Below, in pieces: positions 30,201 through 40,700 of a stretch of DNA of 64,000 bases; position 1 is the stretch's first letter; the number at the start of each line of letters is the position of its first letter. A program made the position numbers and the translations under genes. The notes under the pieces were generated by a model, which ran no database searches, was not told where the DNA came from, and saw only the letters and a program-made list of their open reading frames with translations. The stretch is from Elusimicrobiota bacterium (GTDB taxonomy: Bacteria; Elusimicrobiota; Elusimicrobia; UBA1565; UBA9628): NCBI GenBank assembly GCA_016212855.1, contig JACRDP010000029.1, positions 186,001-250,000 of the forward strand, read 5' to 3'.

Positions 30201-33200
30201 AGACGGCGGCCCTTCACCTTCAGTTCCTCCAGGGCCAGGACTCCGCTCAGCGCTCGGTTCAGGCGCTCGTCGAGCAGCAACAGGCGTTGTACGCGCGCAT
30301 GTCGGGGGGAACGTATCAACCCGCGCCGGCTCCTGTCCCGGTTTATGTCCCGCAAAGCATAGAACCCGCCAAAGTGGCAGGTAAAATCGCGGCGGCTGTT
30401 CCCGTCGCCGCCGCCCCGAAATCGGATGTTCTGCCGGTTCTGATCGCCGTCGTCTCCGAGAAAACCGGCTATCCCGCCGAGACGATCGACGCGAACATGG
30501 ATTTGGAGGCCGACCTCGGCATCGATTCGATCAAGCGCGTCGAGATTCTCTCGGCCGTGTCCGAGAAGCTTCCCGGCGCCCCGAAGGTGAAGCCCGAGCA
30601 TCTCGGCACGCTGAGAAATCTCAACCAGATCGCCGCGTACCTGTCTGAGGGGATGTCGTCCGCCCCGGTCGCCGCGCCGATCGCGGCGAAGCCCGCCGCC
30701 GTCGCGGCCGCGCCTTCCACGGACGCGCTTGCGGTGCTCGTCGCCGTCGTCGCCGACAAAACCGGCTACCCCGCCGAGACGATCAACCCCGACATGGACC
30801 TCGAGGCCGACCTCGGCATCGACTCGATCAAACGCGTCGAGATCCTGTCCGCCGTCGCCGAAAAGCTTCCCGGCGCTCCTAAAGTGAAGCCCGAGCATCT
30901 TGGCACGTTGAGAAATCTCAACCAGATCGCCGCGTATCTGTCCGCAGGCATGCCCGCCGCCGCGTCCGCTCCGGCTCCCGTCGCAGTCGTCGCACCCTCG
31001 TCCGATGTCCTGCCCGTTCTTCTTGCCGTTGTCGCCGACAAAACCGGCTACCCCGCCGAGACGATCAACCCGGACATGGACCTCGAGGCCGACCTCGGCA
31101 TCGACTCGATCAAACGCGTCGAGATCCTGTCCGCCGTCGCCGAAAAGCTCCCGGGCGCTCCGCGCGTGAAGCCCGAGCACCTCGGCACGCTGCGCAATCT
31201 CAATCAGATCGCCGCGTACCTGTCGGCCGACGCCGTGTCCGCGGTTCCTGTCGCCGCTCCGGCCGCGGCCGAGAAGCGATCCGACGAACCGTGCATCGTG
31301 CAGCGCTTCGTGCCCGAGCTCGCGCCCGTCGGGCCGCGCGACGCTTTCCCGCTCGATAAGTCCCTGGTCGTCGCCGTCACGAAGGACAGCGGCCTCGACG
31401 CGACCGTGATCCGCGAGCTTCAGACCAAGGGCTTTACGACCGAGCTCGTTAACTTCGACGCGGCTTCACTGCCCGCGAACCTCGGCGCTCTGGTCGTGAT
31501 CGCGCCCGCCCGCCCCGCCGCGAAGGGCTGCCCTTGGACCGCCGAGTCCGAGGCCTGGCTCAAGAAGGCGTTCCTCCTGACCCAGGCCGCCGGCAAGTCC
31601 TTTGATGACCGCGGAACCCGCGGCCTGATCGTGTCGGTAACGCGACTGGACGGCGCCCTCGGCCTCGAGGGGGGCAAGGACCAGGATCCCGCGTTCGGCG
31701 GCATCGCCGGGCTGATGAAGACGGCCGCGCGCGAGTGGAAGTCGGCGTGCCGCGCGGTCGACGTGGACCCGGCGCTGTCGCTCGACGCCGCCGCGAAGCT
31801 TCTCGTCAAGGAGCTCGGCTACGAAGGCCCCGTCGAAGCGGGCCTGAAGGACTCCGGCGTGACCACGATCGCGCTCGTCGAGCGCGCCGTCGCCTCCTCG
31901 GGACGCGAGCCGCTGCAGGCCGGCGACGCCGTGATCGTCACCGGCGGCGCGCGCGGCGTCACCGCCGAATGCGCGCTGGCGCTGGCCTCGGCCTTCAAGC
32001 CGCGACTCGTGCTCGTCGGCCGTTCGCCGCTTCCCGGCGACGAGCCCGCGCAGTACGCCTCAATCAAGACCGAAGCCGAGCTTCGCGGCGCGATCGCGAG
32101 GGCCGGCGGCCTCTCGCCGAAGGAGATCGGCGCGAAGGCGAAGGAACTCTTGGCTTCGCGCGAGATTCGCGAAACCTTGGCGCGCCTGAAGGCCGCCGGG
32201 GCCGAGGCTCGTTATCGCGCGGCCGACGCGCGCGACGCGAAGGCCGTCCAGGCGCTCGTCGCTGAGACGATCCAGGACTTCGGCCCGATCCGCGGGATCG
32301 TGCACGGCGCCGGCGTTCTCGCCGACAAAGCCATCTTGGAGAAGACCCCGGCGATGCTCGACGCCGTGCTCGACACGAAGCTGACGGGGCTTCGCAACCT
32401 GCTCGACGCCGTGAAGCCGTCCGAGCTTCGGATGCTCGCCTTGTTCTCGTCATCGACGGCCCGCTACGGCCGCACCGGCCAGTCGGACTACGCCGTCGCC
32501 AACGAAACGCTCAACAAGGCGGCGCAGGTTCTCGCCGCGCGTCTGCCGCAATGCCGAGTCGCGTCCTTGGGCTGGGGCCCGTGGGACGGCGGCATGGTCG
32601 ACGCGAACCTGAAGAAGTTGTTCGCGTCGGAGGGAGTCGGCGTGATCGGGCTGAAGGACGGCGGCGAGCACCTCGTCGCCGAGCTGCGCGGCTCCGGCCC
32701 GGCTGAAACCGTCGTGCTCGCGGCCCTGCCCGGCGCGAAGGCGGCCTTGCCCGTCAGCTTCGAGCGCGACGTGACGCTCGAGGCCTACCCGTTCCTGTCC
32801 TCGCACGTGCTCAACGGCCGCGCGGTGATGCCGTTGGCGCTGTCTGCCGAGTGGCTGGCGCACGCGGCCCTGCACGCCAATCCCGGCCTCGCCTTCGTCG
32901 GCTTCGACGAGCTGCGCGTGGCCAAGGGCCTCATCGTGCGTCCCGGCGAGACGACGGCGGTAAAAGCGCTGGCGGGCGCGGCGGAGAAACGCGACGGCAT
33001 GTTCGTCGTGAGCGCCGAGCTGCGCGGCGCCCGTAACGCGCTGCACGTCAGCGCCAAGGTTCTGCTCGCGGCGAAGCGCCCCGCGGCGCCGTCCGCGTCG
33101 CTCAAGGTGAGCGGCCCGGCGTATCCGCGCTCGATGGCCAAGGCTTACGGCGAGGTTCTCTTTCATGGGGCCGACATGCAGTTCCTCCTGTCAGCGCCGC

Positions 33201-33592
33201 ATTGCGGCCCTGAGGGCATCGTCGTCGAGTCCAAGACCGCGCTGCCGCCCGCCTCATGGGCGCGCCAGCCGATCCGCGACCGCTGGCTCACCGATCCCGC
33301 GGCGCTCGACGCCGCCTTCCAGGCCATGATCCTCTGGACGGACGCCCAAATGGGCGCCCCGTCTCTTCCGAGCTTCGCCACCAAATACCGCCAGTACGCG
33401 GAGCGCTTCCCGGAGCGCGGCGTGCGCGTGACGGCGAAGGCGATCGTGCGCGCCGACGGCCTGGCCGGCGCCGACATCGAATTTACGGATGAGCGCGGCG
33501 CGCTAGTGGCCAAAATCGAAGGCTTCGAATGCGCGGCCGACAAGTCGCTGTCCGGGGCCTTTCGCCGCAACGCCGTCGAATCCGCCGTCTAA
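27242..33592 (+). CDS. pfaA: PfaA-type PUFA synthase: KS-AT-ACP-ACP-ACP-KR-DH
   Basis: KS VVDAACGSSLSAMHM; AT FPGQGAQYVGMS/AGHSYGELVAL; three x LEADLGIDSIKRVEIL; KR DAVIVTGGARGVTAECALALA; DH-like FLSSHVLNGRAVMP. Confidence 0.93.
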   Translation: MPKNEKAPEFIPLAVVGLGGVFPKAKTLRQYWANIKNKVDAIQDVPASHWSKDDYFDADPKKQDKVYSYKGGFLDTYDFDPSEFGLSPNTLEATDPAQLFALIAAKMALADAGYNVDQDTWDRTRVSCILGVTGALEIVIPLGARLSLPAWRKAILAAGVEPSRAEDALARMSDEFVPWQEASFPGLLGNVIAGRVANRFNLGGTNCVVDAACGSSLSAMHMAALELQAGRAKMVVTGGVDTFNDIFMYTCFTKTPALSKSGHAKPFDASADGTTLGEGVGMIVLKRLDDAVKDGDQVHAILRGLGTSSDGRGKSIYAPSAGGQTRAIEEAYRLSGLSPDSVELVEAHGTGTAVGDGIEVEAISGVYKKTGREGAWVALGSVKSMVGHTKAAAGSAAFIKAAMALRHKVLPPTIKVTEPLPILAKGETPFYLSLEKRPWMASKEHPRRAACSALGFGGTNFHAILEEGSSAKTETDWDAEHEIYAVSGDCASKLSPLSAAKNWDEVRAACQASRVSFDASADARLVIALEKSGDWKALAEKAKTLKTSPAEGIFYGAGKPGKLGVLFPGQGAQYVGMSRDLACAFPEAFDALNEADASFEGGKLSALMFPKPAWNAEQKDAQEKNLRDTSVAQPALGSAALSAWRVLSRFGLKADAAAGHSYGELVALHVAGRYDAKTLHDLSGLRGKLMKGDGSDKGSMLAVVASFADVEKAVQEEKLDLVIANRNAPTQNVLSGATAEIEKADKVLTARGLKCVRLPVAAAFHSPLVAPALKPFGAALEKVAFSKPSLPVYANTTGEIYPESAQDARALLGNQLGKPVEFVKSIEAMRRDGVTTFVECGAGNRLTGLVGQISKDANALAIDASNGKKNGIGDLAKLLSQLSALGYALDLSGWQGGEKGLSDCRPTPKMSVKLTGATYRSTPKKNFPAPAPYVAAPLEQTDALRQTDGLRLSPGRVEAMRADGNLLGQALSAAQASIDALTKLQEQTAALHLQFLQGQDSAQRSVQALVEQQQALYARMSGGTYQPAPAPVPVYVPQSIEPAKVAGKIAAAVPVAAAPKSDVLPVLIAVVSEKTGYPAETIDANMDLEADLGIDSIKRVEILSAVSEKLPGAPKVKPEHLGTLRNLNQIAAYLSEGMSSAPVAAPIAAKPAAVAAAPSTDALAVLVAVVADKTGYPAETINPDMDLEADLGIDSIKRVEILSAVAEKLPGAPKVKPEHLGTLRNLNQIAAYLSAGMPAAASAPAPVAVVAPSSDVLPVLLAVVADKTGYPAETINPDMDLEADLGIDSIKRVEILSAVAEKLPGAPRVKPEHLGTLRNLNQIAAYLSADAVSAVPVAAPAAAEKRSDEPCIVQRFVPELAPVGPRDAFPLDKSLVVAVTKDSGLDATVIRELQTKGFTTELVNFDAASLPANLGALVVIAPARPAAKGCPWTAESEAWLKKAFLLTQAAGKSFDDRGTRGLIVSVTRLDGALGLEGGKDQDPAFGGIAGLMKTAAREWKSACRAVDVDPALSLDAAAKLLVKELGYEGPVEAGLKDSGVTTIALVERAVASSGREPLQAGDAVIVTGGARGVTAECALALASAFKPRLVLVGRSPLPGDEPAQYASIKTEAELRGAIARAGGLSPKEIGAKAKELLASREIRETLARLKAAGAEARYRAADARDAKAVQALVAETIQDFGPIRGIVHGAGVLADKAILEKTPAMLDAVLDTKLTGLRNLLDAVKPSELRMLALFSSSTARYGRTGQSDYAVANETLNKAAQVLAARLPQCRVASLGWGPWDGGMVDANLKKLFASEGVGVIGLKDGGEHLVAELRGSGPAETVVLAALPGAKAALPVSFERDVTLEAYPFLSSHVLNGRAVMPLALSAEWLAHAALHANPGLAFVGFDELRVAKGLIVRPGETTAVKALAGAAEKRDGMFVVSAELRGARNALHVSAKVLLAAKRPAAPSASLKVSGPAYPRSMAKAYGEVLFHGADMQFLLSAPHCGPEGIVVESKTALPPASWARQPIRDRWLTDPAALDAAFQAMILWTDAQMGAPSLPSFATKYRQYAERFPERGVRVTAKAIVRADGLAGADIEFTDERGALVAKIEGFECAADKSLSGAFRRNAVESAV
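30749..31149 (+). repeat. Near-identical tandem ACP segments (118/119 nt identical, 282-bp period)
   Basis: 30749-30867 vs 31031-31149 compared by eye; one mismatch (ACCCC/ACCCG); ACP1 (about 30424-30657) is much more diverged. Confidence 0.85.
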
Positions 33593-33602
33593 CGGAGAAC
33601 GC

Positions 33603-33758
33603 ATGAAGAACCTGATCCTCGCCGCGCTCGCCCTCGCCGCCTTGTCAGCCGCCGCCTGCTTCGAGCGTAAGACCGAGACGCGCCCCAACTACGACGGCTC
33701 GCGCTCTTCGTCGGAGCGGTCCCACGATTCGCTCGACAAAGAGGCCGGCAGCTACTAA
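33603..33758 (+). CDS. Small (51 aa) lipoprotein-like protein between pfaA and the DUF4384-like gene
   Basis: MKNLILAALALAALSAAACFERKTETRPNYDGSRSSSERSHDSLDKEAGSY*; SD-like GGAG upstream; below the size cutoff of the supplied ORF track. Confidence 0.65.
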   Translation: MKNLILAALALAALSAAACFERKTETRPNYDGSRSSSERSHDSLDKEAGSY

Positions 33759-34775
33759 ATGAGGCGCGCTCTCCCGCTCGCCGTTCTCGCGCTCGCGCTC
33801 TCCGCCTGCACCGGCGGCAAGACCACGGTCAAGGCCGACTCCGGCCCTCAGTATGAGGCTGTCAAAGAGCGCGCCGCCAAAGCGCACGGCGACGCGGCGC
33901 CCGTTTCCGGCGGCACCGTCGTCAAGACCGAAAAGGGGACGAGCGTCGAGGAGACGCCGCGCAACGAGGTCCAGGAGCGCAAGGGACGCGTTCTCGGGGT
34001 CGATCCCGAGGGCTGCACCTGGCTCGAGGGCTCGGCCACGGTCTCCGTCGGCCCGCAGGACACGCGCCATCAGACGCGCGCCGCCGCGATGGAGCAGGCG
34101 CGCGCCGCCGCGGTGCAGGATTTCCTCGGCGTCGAAGTAAAGTCGCGGTTCATGGATTTCCAGCAGGAAGGCCTGCGCAAGGAGTCGCGCCTCACCGAGG
34201 GCATTTTACAGACGACGCGCAACGGGCGCATCGTCAAGGAGCAGGTTCTCGACGAAGGCTATCGCGACGCCCCGGACTGCCCGGGCTGCCTGTACCGCAT
34301 GAAGCTCAAGGCCTGCACCGTGCCGCGCGGCTCGGACAGCGACAAAGATTTCGCGGTCGAGCTGCTGGTGTCCAACCAACGCTACTTTCACGGCGACGAG
34401 GCCAAACTCACGGTGACCGCCACGCGCGACTGCTGGATCTACCTCTACAACATCTACGACCTCGGCGCGGCGGATCAAACCGCGCTCGTCGTGCCGAATG
34501 AAAATCTGACGGAAAAGCGACTGAAGGCGGGCGAATCCTGGACGTACCCCGACGAGGAGGCCGCCAAACGCGGCGTGCGGCTCGTCGCCGAACTTCCGCA
34601 GGCGGGCGACGAAGTGTCCGCCGAAACGATCCGCGTGGTCGCCGCGAAAGCCGCGCTGTCCAAGACGGTGTACGGCCCCGCCGACGGCGGCTGGCTCGGC
34701 GTCCTGCGCCGTCTCAACCGCGCGAAGGTCGAGTGGACCGACGACACCGAGGCGTACACCATCTACAAAAAATGA
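33759..34775 (+). CDS. Lipoprotein with DUF4384-like C-terminal domain
   Basis: Lipobox LALALSAC; FAVELLVSNQRYFHGDEAKLTVTATRDCWIYLYNIYDLG...LVVPNENLTEKRLKAGESWTYPDEE. Confidence 0.7.
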   Translation: MRRALPLAVLALALSACTGGKTTVKADSGPQYEAVKERAAKAHGDAAPVSGGTVVKTEKGTSVEETPRNEVQERKGRVLGVDPEGCTWLEGSATVSVGPQDTRHQTRAAAMEQARAAAVQDFLGVEVKSRFMDFQQEGLRKESRLTEGILQTTRNGRIVKEQVLDEGYRDAPDCPGCLYRMKLKACTVPRGSDSDKDFAVELLVSNQRYFHGDEAKLTVTATRDCWIYLYNIYDLGAADQTALVVPNENLTEKRLKAGESWTYPDEEAAKRGVRLVAELPQAGDEVSAETIRVVAAKAALSKTVYGPADGGWLGVLRRLNRAKVEWTDDTEAYTIYKK

Positions 34776-37700
34776 GCTCGAAGCCCGAGGCGATCGCGGT
34801 CGTCGGCGCGGGGGGAATCTTCCCCGACGCGCCCACGTCCGCGGCCTTCTGGGAAAATCTCTCGACCGGCCGCTGTTCATCCCGGGAAATACCTCATGGA
34901 CGCTGGGCGCTGGATCCGGCGTCGGTTTTCGACCCGGCGAAAGGCGCGCCGGACTCGGTGTACTCCCAAAAGGCCTGCTTCATCTCCGACTTCCGCTTTG
35001 ATCCGTCCGGCCTCGCGCTCGACGCCGCGTGGGCCGAGTCCCTCGATCCGGCCTTCCACCTGGCGCTGCACGCCGGTCGCGCCGCGCTCGCCGAGGCGAA
35101 GCTCTCCGCGGGCGACCGCGCGCGCACCGGCGTCATCCTGGGCCAGCTCGTGCTGCCCACCGACGCCGCGGCCGCGTGGTCGCGCGAGCTGCTGCTGCCG
35201 GCGTTCGAGCGCGACGCGCTCGGCCTGACGCCGCGCCGCCCCTCGTCGCGCGTGAACCCCGCCAACCGCTTCGTCGCCGGCCTGCCCGGCGGCGTGCTGA
35301 CCAAGGCCTTCGGCCTCGGCGGCGGCTCCTTTACCCTCGACGCCGCCTGCGCCTCCTCGCTCTACGCGTTAAAATTCGCCATGGAAGAGCTCCGTGCCGG
35401 AAGGGCGGACGCCATGTTGGCCGGCGGCATGGCCCGTCCTCAAAGCCTTTATACGCAGATGGGCTTCGCTCAATTGAGGGCGCTTTCTCCTTCAGGAGTT
35501 CCCTCGCCGTTCGACGCGTCGGCCGATGGCTTGGTCGTCGGCGAAGGCGCCGGACTCTTCGTGCTCAAGCGCTTGTCCGACGCTCAGCGAAACGGCGACC
35601 GCATCCGCGCCGTCCTGCTCGGCGGGGGCCTCTCGAACGACGTGGGCGGATCTTTGCTCGCGCCGAACACCGTCGGCCAACTGCGCGCCATGCGCGCGGC
35701 TTACCAGGAGACGGGACTGTCGCCGTCCCAGATCGACTTCGTGGAATGCCACGCGACGGGCACGCCCACGGGCGATCCGATCGAGATCGCCAGCCTCAAG
35801 GCCCTGTGGGGCGAGCGCGGTTGGACGCCGGGCCAGTGCGGCCTGGGCTCGGTCAAGTCCAACATCGGCCACCTGCTCACCGCCGCGGGCTCGGCCGGGC
35901 TGATGAAGATGCTGCTCAGCTTCGAGAAGGAGACCTTCGCGCCCAACGCGAACTTCAAGACGCCGAATCCGAACGCCGGCCTGAACGGAAGCCCGTTCCG
36001 CGTACAGACCGAGGCCGCGCCCTGGGCCCGCCGCGACGCCAAGACGCCGCGACGCGCGGCTCTCTCCGCCTTCGGCTTCGGCGGCATCAACGCCCATCTC
36101 ATCGTCGAAGAAGCGCCCGAGCGCCGCCGCTCGCCCAAGTCCGTCCCGGCGCCGCGCCGCGCGCCCGAGAACCTGATCCCCGTCGCCGTCGTGGGCATGG
36201 ACGCGCGCTTCGGCTCGCTCACGGGCCTGCGCGCGTATCAGGAGGCCGTGCTGAGCGGCGCTTCCCTCGACAGCGGCTACGCCGAGGACCGGTGGTGGGG
36301 CGCCGACGCGCCCGCGGGCTACAAGGGCCGCTTCCTGCGCGAGGCCGGCTCCGACGCCTCCGCCTTCCGCATCCCTCCGAAGGAAATGGAAGAAATGCTG
36401 CCGCAACAGCTGCTCGCCTTGCAGAGCGCGTCGGCCGCGCTGTCAGACGCGTGCATTTCTGAGGAAGGCCGCGACCGCGTTGGCGTCTTCCTCGGCGTGG
36501 CCTTCGACCTCGCCATCACGCAGTACGACCTGCGCTGGTCGCTCGAGACGAAAGCCGACGAGTGGGCCAAGGCCGGGGGCTGGCGGCTCAACTCCGTCGA
36601 GCGCGCCCAATATCTCAAGTCCCTGCGCGACGCCTCCGGCCCCGCGCTCACCGCCAACCGCGTCATGGGCGGCCTGGCCTCGGTCGCCGCCAGCCGCGTC
36701 GCGCGCGAGTTCCGTTTGGGCGGGCCGAGCTTCACCGTCTCCGCCGAAGAGAACTCCGGACTCAAAGCCGTCGAGGCGGCGGTTCGTTCCCTTCAACGCG
36801 GCGAGACCGACGCGGCCTTGGCCTGCGCGGCCGACGTCTGCGGCGACGCGCGCGCCTTGGCCGGCGCCCACGCGCTCAAGCCCTTCACCGCCGACGGCTC
36901 GCCCCGTCCCTTCGAGTCCACGGCCGACGGCTCGACCCCCGGCGAAGGCGCCGCCGCCGTCGTGCTCAAGCGACTCGACGACGCCCTGCGCGACGGCGAC
37001 CGCGTCTACTGCGTGATCAAGGGCGTGGGCTCGGCCTCCGGCGGCGGAGCCGATGCGATCGTCCCGACGACGGAGGCGGTTCTGGAATCCATGCGCCGCG
37101 CCTACGAGGACGGCCGCGTGGACCCGAGCACGGTCGGTCTGATCGAGTGCCACGGCTCGGGCGAACCGCGCGAGGATCGCAGCGAAGCCGCCGCCATGGT
37201 CGAGTTCTTCGGCACCGCCGAGTCGCCTCTGCGCGTGGCGCTCTCCACTTCCAAGACCGTCGTCGGCCACGCCGGCGCCGCCGCGGGCCTCGCGGGCTTC
37301 GTCAAGGCCGCGCTCGCGCTGTACCAGGAAATCCTGCCCGCCGGTCCATCGCTGGCCAATCCCGTCGCGCCGCTTTCCGGCGCGCGCAAGCGCTTCCATT
37401 CGCCGCGCCGCGCCTCCTACTGGCTGCGCAACCGCGCCGAAGGCCCGCGCCGCGCGGGCGTGACCTCTCTGGGCGTCGACGGCGGCGCCGTGCACGCCGT
37501 CCTCGAACAGCTCGAGCGCGAGACCTTCGACGATCGCATCGTCGACGAGCGCCGCCAGCCTCTCGGCGCCCGTTCCGAGGCCTTGTTCGCCGTGGAAGCC
37601 GGCAGTTCGAATGAGCTTCTAGTAGGGCTCGCCGCGCTCACGGATTGGACCGCCGCGCAGGACCCCAACGACGGCATCGAAACCTTGGCCCGGCGCTGGT

Positions 37701-40700
37701 GGATCAAGCGCGGCGCCGCGCCCGACGCCGGGTGCGCGTGCGTGCTCGTCGCGCGCGATTGGAAGGAACTCCTGTCTTTGGCCCGCTCCTCCGCCGACTC
37801 GGTGCGCGAAAATCCCGAGCGCCCGCTCGCCTCCGACCGCGCCTACCTCACCACTCGCAAGCCGCTCGCGGGGGACCTGGCCTTCGTTTTCCCCGGCTCC
37901 GGCAACCAATACCTCGGCATGACCGTGGACCTCGGCGCGCAATGGCCCGAGGTCCTGCGGCGGCAGGACCATGAAAACGGCTACCTGCGCGATCAGCTCA
38001 CCCCCGAGCGCATCTCTCCGTGGCGCCTCGCCTTCGAACCCGGCTGGGAACTCAAGGCCGAGAACGAGCTGAACGCCGACTACCACGCCCTCATCTTCGC
38101 CTCGGTCTCCCACGGCACGGCGACCTCGGATCTTCTGCGCTCCTTCGGCGTCGAGCCCGCCGCGGTCGTGGGTTATTCGCTCGGTGAGACGGCCGGCTTG
38201 TTCGCCACGCGCGCTTGGACCTCGCGCGACGAAATGCTCCGCCGCATGAAGCAGTCCTCCTTGTTCACCTCCGAGCTCGCCGGGCCCTGCGACGCGGCCC
38301 GCCAGTTCTGGCGCCTGCCCGCCGACGAAAAGGTCGACTGGGTGCTCGGCGTCGTGGATCGTCCGGCCGACGCGGTCAATCGCGCGTTGAAAGCGGCCGA
38401 CCGCGCGGCGCTCTTGATCGTCAACGCGCCGGTCGAATGCGTCGTGGGCGGCTACCGCTCCGCGGTCGAGAAGCTCGTCGAGGGTTTGGGCTGCGTGTTC
38501 CTGCCGCTCCAGGGCGTCTCGACCGTGCACTTTCCCGCGGCCAAGCTCGTCGAGAAGCAGTACCGGGATTTGCATCTCTTCCCGACCCGCGCCCCGAAGG
38601 GCATCCGCTACTACTCCGGCGCCTTCGGCAAAGCCTACGAAGTCACGCGCGAGTCCGCCGCCGACTCGATCACCACCCAGGCGATTCGCGCCGTCAACTT
38701 CGCCGCGCTCGTGAAGACCGCGTACGAGGACGGCGTGCGCACCTTCGTCGAGCTCGGCCCGCAGGCCTCCTGCACGCGCATGATCGGCAAGATCCTCGGC
38801 CCGCTGACGCACAACGCGCGAGCCATCGATAGCCGCGGCGCCGACGCCGTCAGTAGCGTGCTCAAGCTCCTCGCCTATCTCATCGCCGAGCGTGTGCCCG
38901 TCGATCTCAAGCCTCTCTACGGCGCGCGCACGTTCTGCGCCGGCCACCAGCCCACTTTGCCCGCGTCCGCGCAGTTCGTCCGCCTCCCGCTCGGCGGCCG
39001 CCCGTCGAAAGTCTCCTGGACCCCGTCGCGTAACGAGCCGCCGCCTCCGCAGGCGCCTTCGGCGCCCGCCTTCATACCGGCGCCGAGCGTCCGGATTCCT
39101 GAGCCGCGCCTTCCCGGCGCCGAGTTTGTTCCCCGACTATCCTCAAGGATAGTCGCGCCTCCGCCGGTGATGCCCTCCACAGCCGGGACTTTGGCGAATG
39201 CCGCCGCCCTCACCGCCCAGGCTCACCAGATGTATCTCAAGCTCGCCGAAAACTTCGCCTCGCTCCAATCCAAAAATTTGGCCGAACAAATTCGCATCGC
39301 GAGCGGCCAAGCGACCGTTCCGAGTGTTCCGAGTGTCAGGCTTAACAATTTGGTGAATTCGCCGGCGCCGAAGTCCGTCTTCATGGACCGCAAGGCGTGT
39401 CTGGAGTTCGCCTCCGGAAAGATCGGCGCGGTCCTAGGGGAAGCGTTCGCGCATGTGGACGCCTACCCGACGCGCGTGCGCCTGCCGGAAGAGCCGCTGA
39501 TGCTGTGCGACCGCGTCGTGAGCGTCACTGGGACGCCCAATTCCATGAAGGCGGGCTCGTGCATTACTGAGCATGACGTTTTAACTAACGGGTGGTACTT
39601 AGACGGAGGACGTATTCCCACCTGTATCGCCGTGGAGGCCGGTCAAGCAGACCTCTTTCTTTCCGGTTATCTCGGCATCGACACCCAGACCAAGGGCAAC
39701 GCGGTTTATCGGCTTCTCGACGCGATCGTCACCTTCCACGATCACCTGCCCAAGCCCGGTCAGGTGATCAAGTACGACATCTCCATCGACGGCTTCGGCC
39801 AGCACGACGACATCTGGCTGTTCTTCTTCCGCTACGACTCCACCGTCGACGGCAAGCCGCTCCTCACCATGCGTAAAGGCTGCGCCGGCTTCTTCACGAA
39901 CGCCGAACTCGCCAAGGGTAAGGGGATCGTCCTCACCGACGCCGAGAAGCAGCCCGTCCCGGGCAAGCTTCCGTCCGATTGGAAGGCGCTCGCGCCGTTC
40001 AACGAGAAGATTTCGCTTACCGAAGCCCAGTTCAAGTCTCTGCGCTCGGGCGATCTCGGTGCGGCCTTCGGCCCCTCCTTCGCGTCCATCCCGTTCGTCC
40101 CCGACACCTTGCCCGGCGGCCGCATGAAGCTCGTCGATCGCATTCTCGAACTCGATCCCAAAGGCGGCCGCTACGGCCTCGGCCGCGCGGTCGGCGAGAT
40201 GGACATTCATCCCGACGACTGGCACCTCGTCTGCCACTTTAAAGACGACAACGTGATGCCGGGCACCTTGATGTACGAGTGCTGCCTACACACGCTTCGC
40301 GTCCAGCTCATGCGCATGGGCTGGGTGGGGGAAAAGGGCCAGATCTGGCACGAGCCCGTCCCCGGCGTCGCTTCCCAGCTCAAGTGCCGCGGCCAGGTGC
40401 TCGCCTCCACGAAGAAAGCGCGCTACGAGCTGCACGTCAAAGAGCTCGGGTATGAAGCCGACGGCACGCCCTTCTGCGTGGCCGACGCCTTCATGTACTC
40501 CGACGACAAGAACATCGTCCAGATCGCCGACATGTCGGTCCGCCTCTCCGGCACGAACCGCGCCGCCATCGAGTCCCTCTGGTCCAAGAAAGAGAAGACC
40601 GTCCTGTACGGCCCGGACAAGATCATGGCCTACTCGAACGGGAACCCGTCCGAGGCTTTCGGCGAACCGTACAAGATCTTCGACAAGGACCGCATCCTGG

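Noticed and set aside
30365-30382. Similarity of CCGCCAAAGTGGCAGGT in pfaA to the palindrome upstream of spoVG
   Set aside because: Short, imperfect, in a coding linker; not enough to claim a shared operator.
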